The notes below the pieces were generated by a model. It saw only the letters and a list, made by a program, of their open reading frames with translations, was not told where the DNA came from and did no database searches. A stretch of DNA of 64,000 nt from Glycomyces tenuis DSM 44171 (GTDB lineage: Bacteria; Actinomycetota; Actinomycetes; Mycobacteriales; Micromonosporaceae): contig NZ_ATYW01000009.1 of assembly GCF_000427885.1 (NCBI RefSeq), forward strand, positions 1 to 64,000, in the 5' to 3' direction. A program made the translations under genes and the position numbers. Positions 63,731 to 64,000 of this stretch are shown in pieces. Numbering within the stretch: the first letter of the stretch is position 1; every line of letters starts with the position of its first letter.

Positions 63731-63848
63731 CCCGCCCGAGAGCCGGTGTCACCGGCCGAGACCGCCTGCGGCCGCAGGCGCCGGCGGCACTCCCTACAAT
63801 CGACCGGGTCGTGATCACGCCGTCCGCATCGTTCCTGGAGGTATCCGA

Positions 63849-64000
63849 ATGCGCTGGTCCCAGCTGTACACGCCGACACTCCGCGAGGACCCCGCGGAGG
63901 CGGAGGCGGCCAGCCACAGGCTGCTGGTCCGCGCCGGGTTCATCCGCCAGCTCGCCGCCGGCCACTACACCCTGCTTCCCATGGCGATGCGGGTGCGCGA
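63849..64000 (+). CDS. proS: Prolyl-tRNA synthetase, N-terminal part (cut by window edge)
   Basis: The frame from ATG 63849 gives [20 protein letters not shown], then [27 protein letters not shown], the start of the bacterial-type ProRS catalytic domain (class II motif 1 region). About 50 codons are visible. GGAGG lies 7 nt upstream, and TACAAT at 63795-63800 may be the -10 of its promoter. The protein charges tRNA-Pro, incidentally the tRNA used as integration site at the left of the window. Confidence 0.9.
   Translation, partial: MRWSQLYTPTLREDPAEAEAASHRLLVRAGFIRQLAAGHYTLLPMAMRVR

Overview
The window is a piece of a chromosome from a high-GC Actinomycetota bacterium. The base composition is very GC-rich, GTG and TTG starts are common, and the gene order matches two blocks conserved across the phylum. 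One block runs der-cmk-rluB-scpB-scpA-parA, then ald, pyrG, steA/steB, recN-nadK-tlyA and tyrS. The other runs uvrB, coaE-grpB, rpsA, polA and pdtaR. The codon use and insert content would fit an actinomycete near Glycomycetales or Micromonosporales, but this placement is a guess from family resemblance only.

Layout. 1-2110: right arm of an integrated element (IS3 transposase remnant, a gene fragment, a large serine recombinase) whose last codons lie inside a tRNA-Pro(GGG) gene. 2194-9612: GTPase Der, CMP kinase, a YccF-like membrane protein, then a tight condensin/ParA/pseudouridine synthase group and alanine dehydrogenase. 9814-12655: Nudix hydrolase, and a TetR/MFS efflux pair around a perfect operator palindrome. 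12714-22541: CTP synthase followed (upstream in transcription) by a translationally coupled envelope module: SteA, SteB/MctB, a prenyl-phosphate sugar-phosphate transferase, a MurJ-type flippase, a glycosyltransferase and a polytopic alkaline-phosphatase-fold protein. 22672-32205: RecN, NAD kinase, TlyA, small coiled-coil proteins, two tandem SCP2-like proteins, a HAD phosphatase, a TPR protein with a long RDD/RPRR-repeat N terminus, and TyrS. 32248-40591: RNB ribonuclease plus a LacI-controlled sugar cluster (GH3 glycosidase, Gfo/Idh dehydrogenase, PmoA-like protein, cupin). 40608-44736: BioB, a leader with an orphan TnpB/omega-RNA-like end, a catalytically dead NlpC/P60 protein, TerC under a yybP-ykoY (Mn2+) riboswitch, and an ABM monooxygenase. 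45024-55065: UvrB, a membrane-anchored duplicated-domain protein, CoaE-GrpB, RpsA, PolA, PdtaR. 55262-64000: an unusual CAA tRNA, then an accessory stretch of regulators with their targets (MFS/XRE, DJ-1, SDR-hydrolase fusion/TetR, tautomerase/sigma factor, GNAT) and the start of prolyl-tRNA synthetase.

Most notable patterns. (1) A short imperfect-palindromic repeat (core GGCGACGCTTGCGAGCCGT) recurs across the window in clusters of two or three units spaced about 30-36 nt. One three-unit cluster lies in frame inside the Nudix gene with a period of exactly 30 nt, and a related palindrome lies inside the glycosyltransferase gene. (2) A 233-bp MITE-like unit bounded by 21-bp inverted repeats abuts the rluB stop codon. 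(3) The leader of the NlpC/P60-like gene carries a TnpB tail with the terminal hairpin typical of IS605-type elements, flanked by two diverged 45-bp direct repeats. (4) The steA-to-phosphatase run looks like a complete lipid-linked glycan assembly line.
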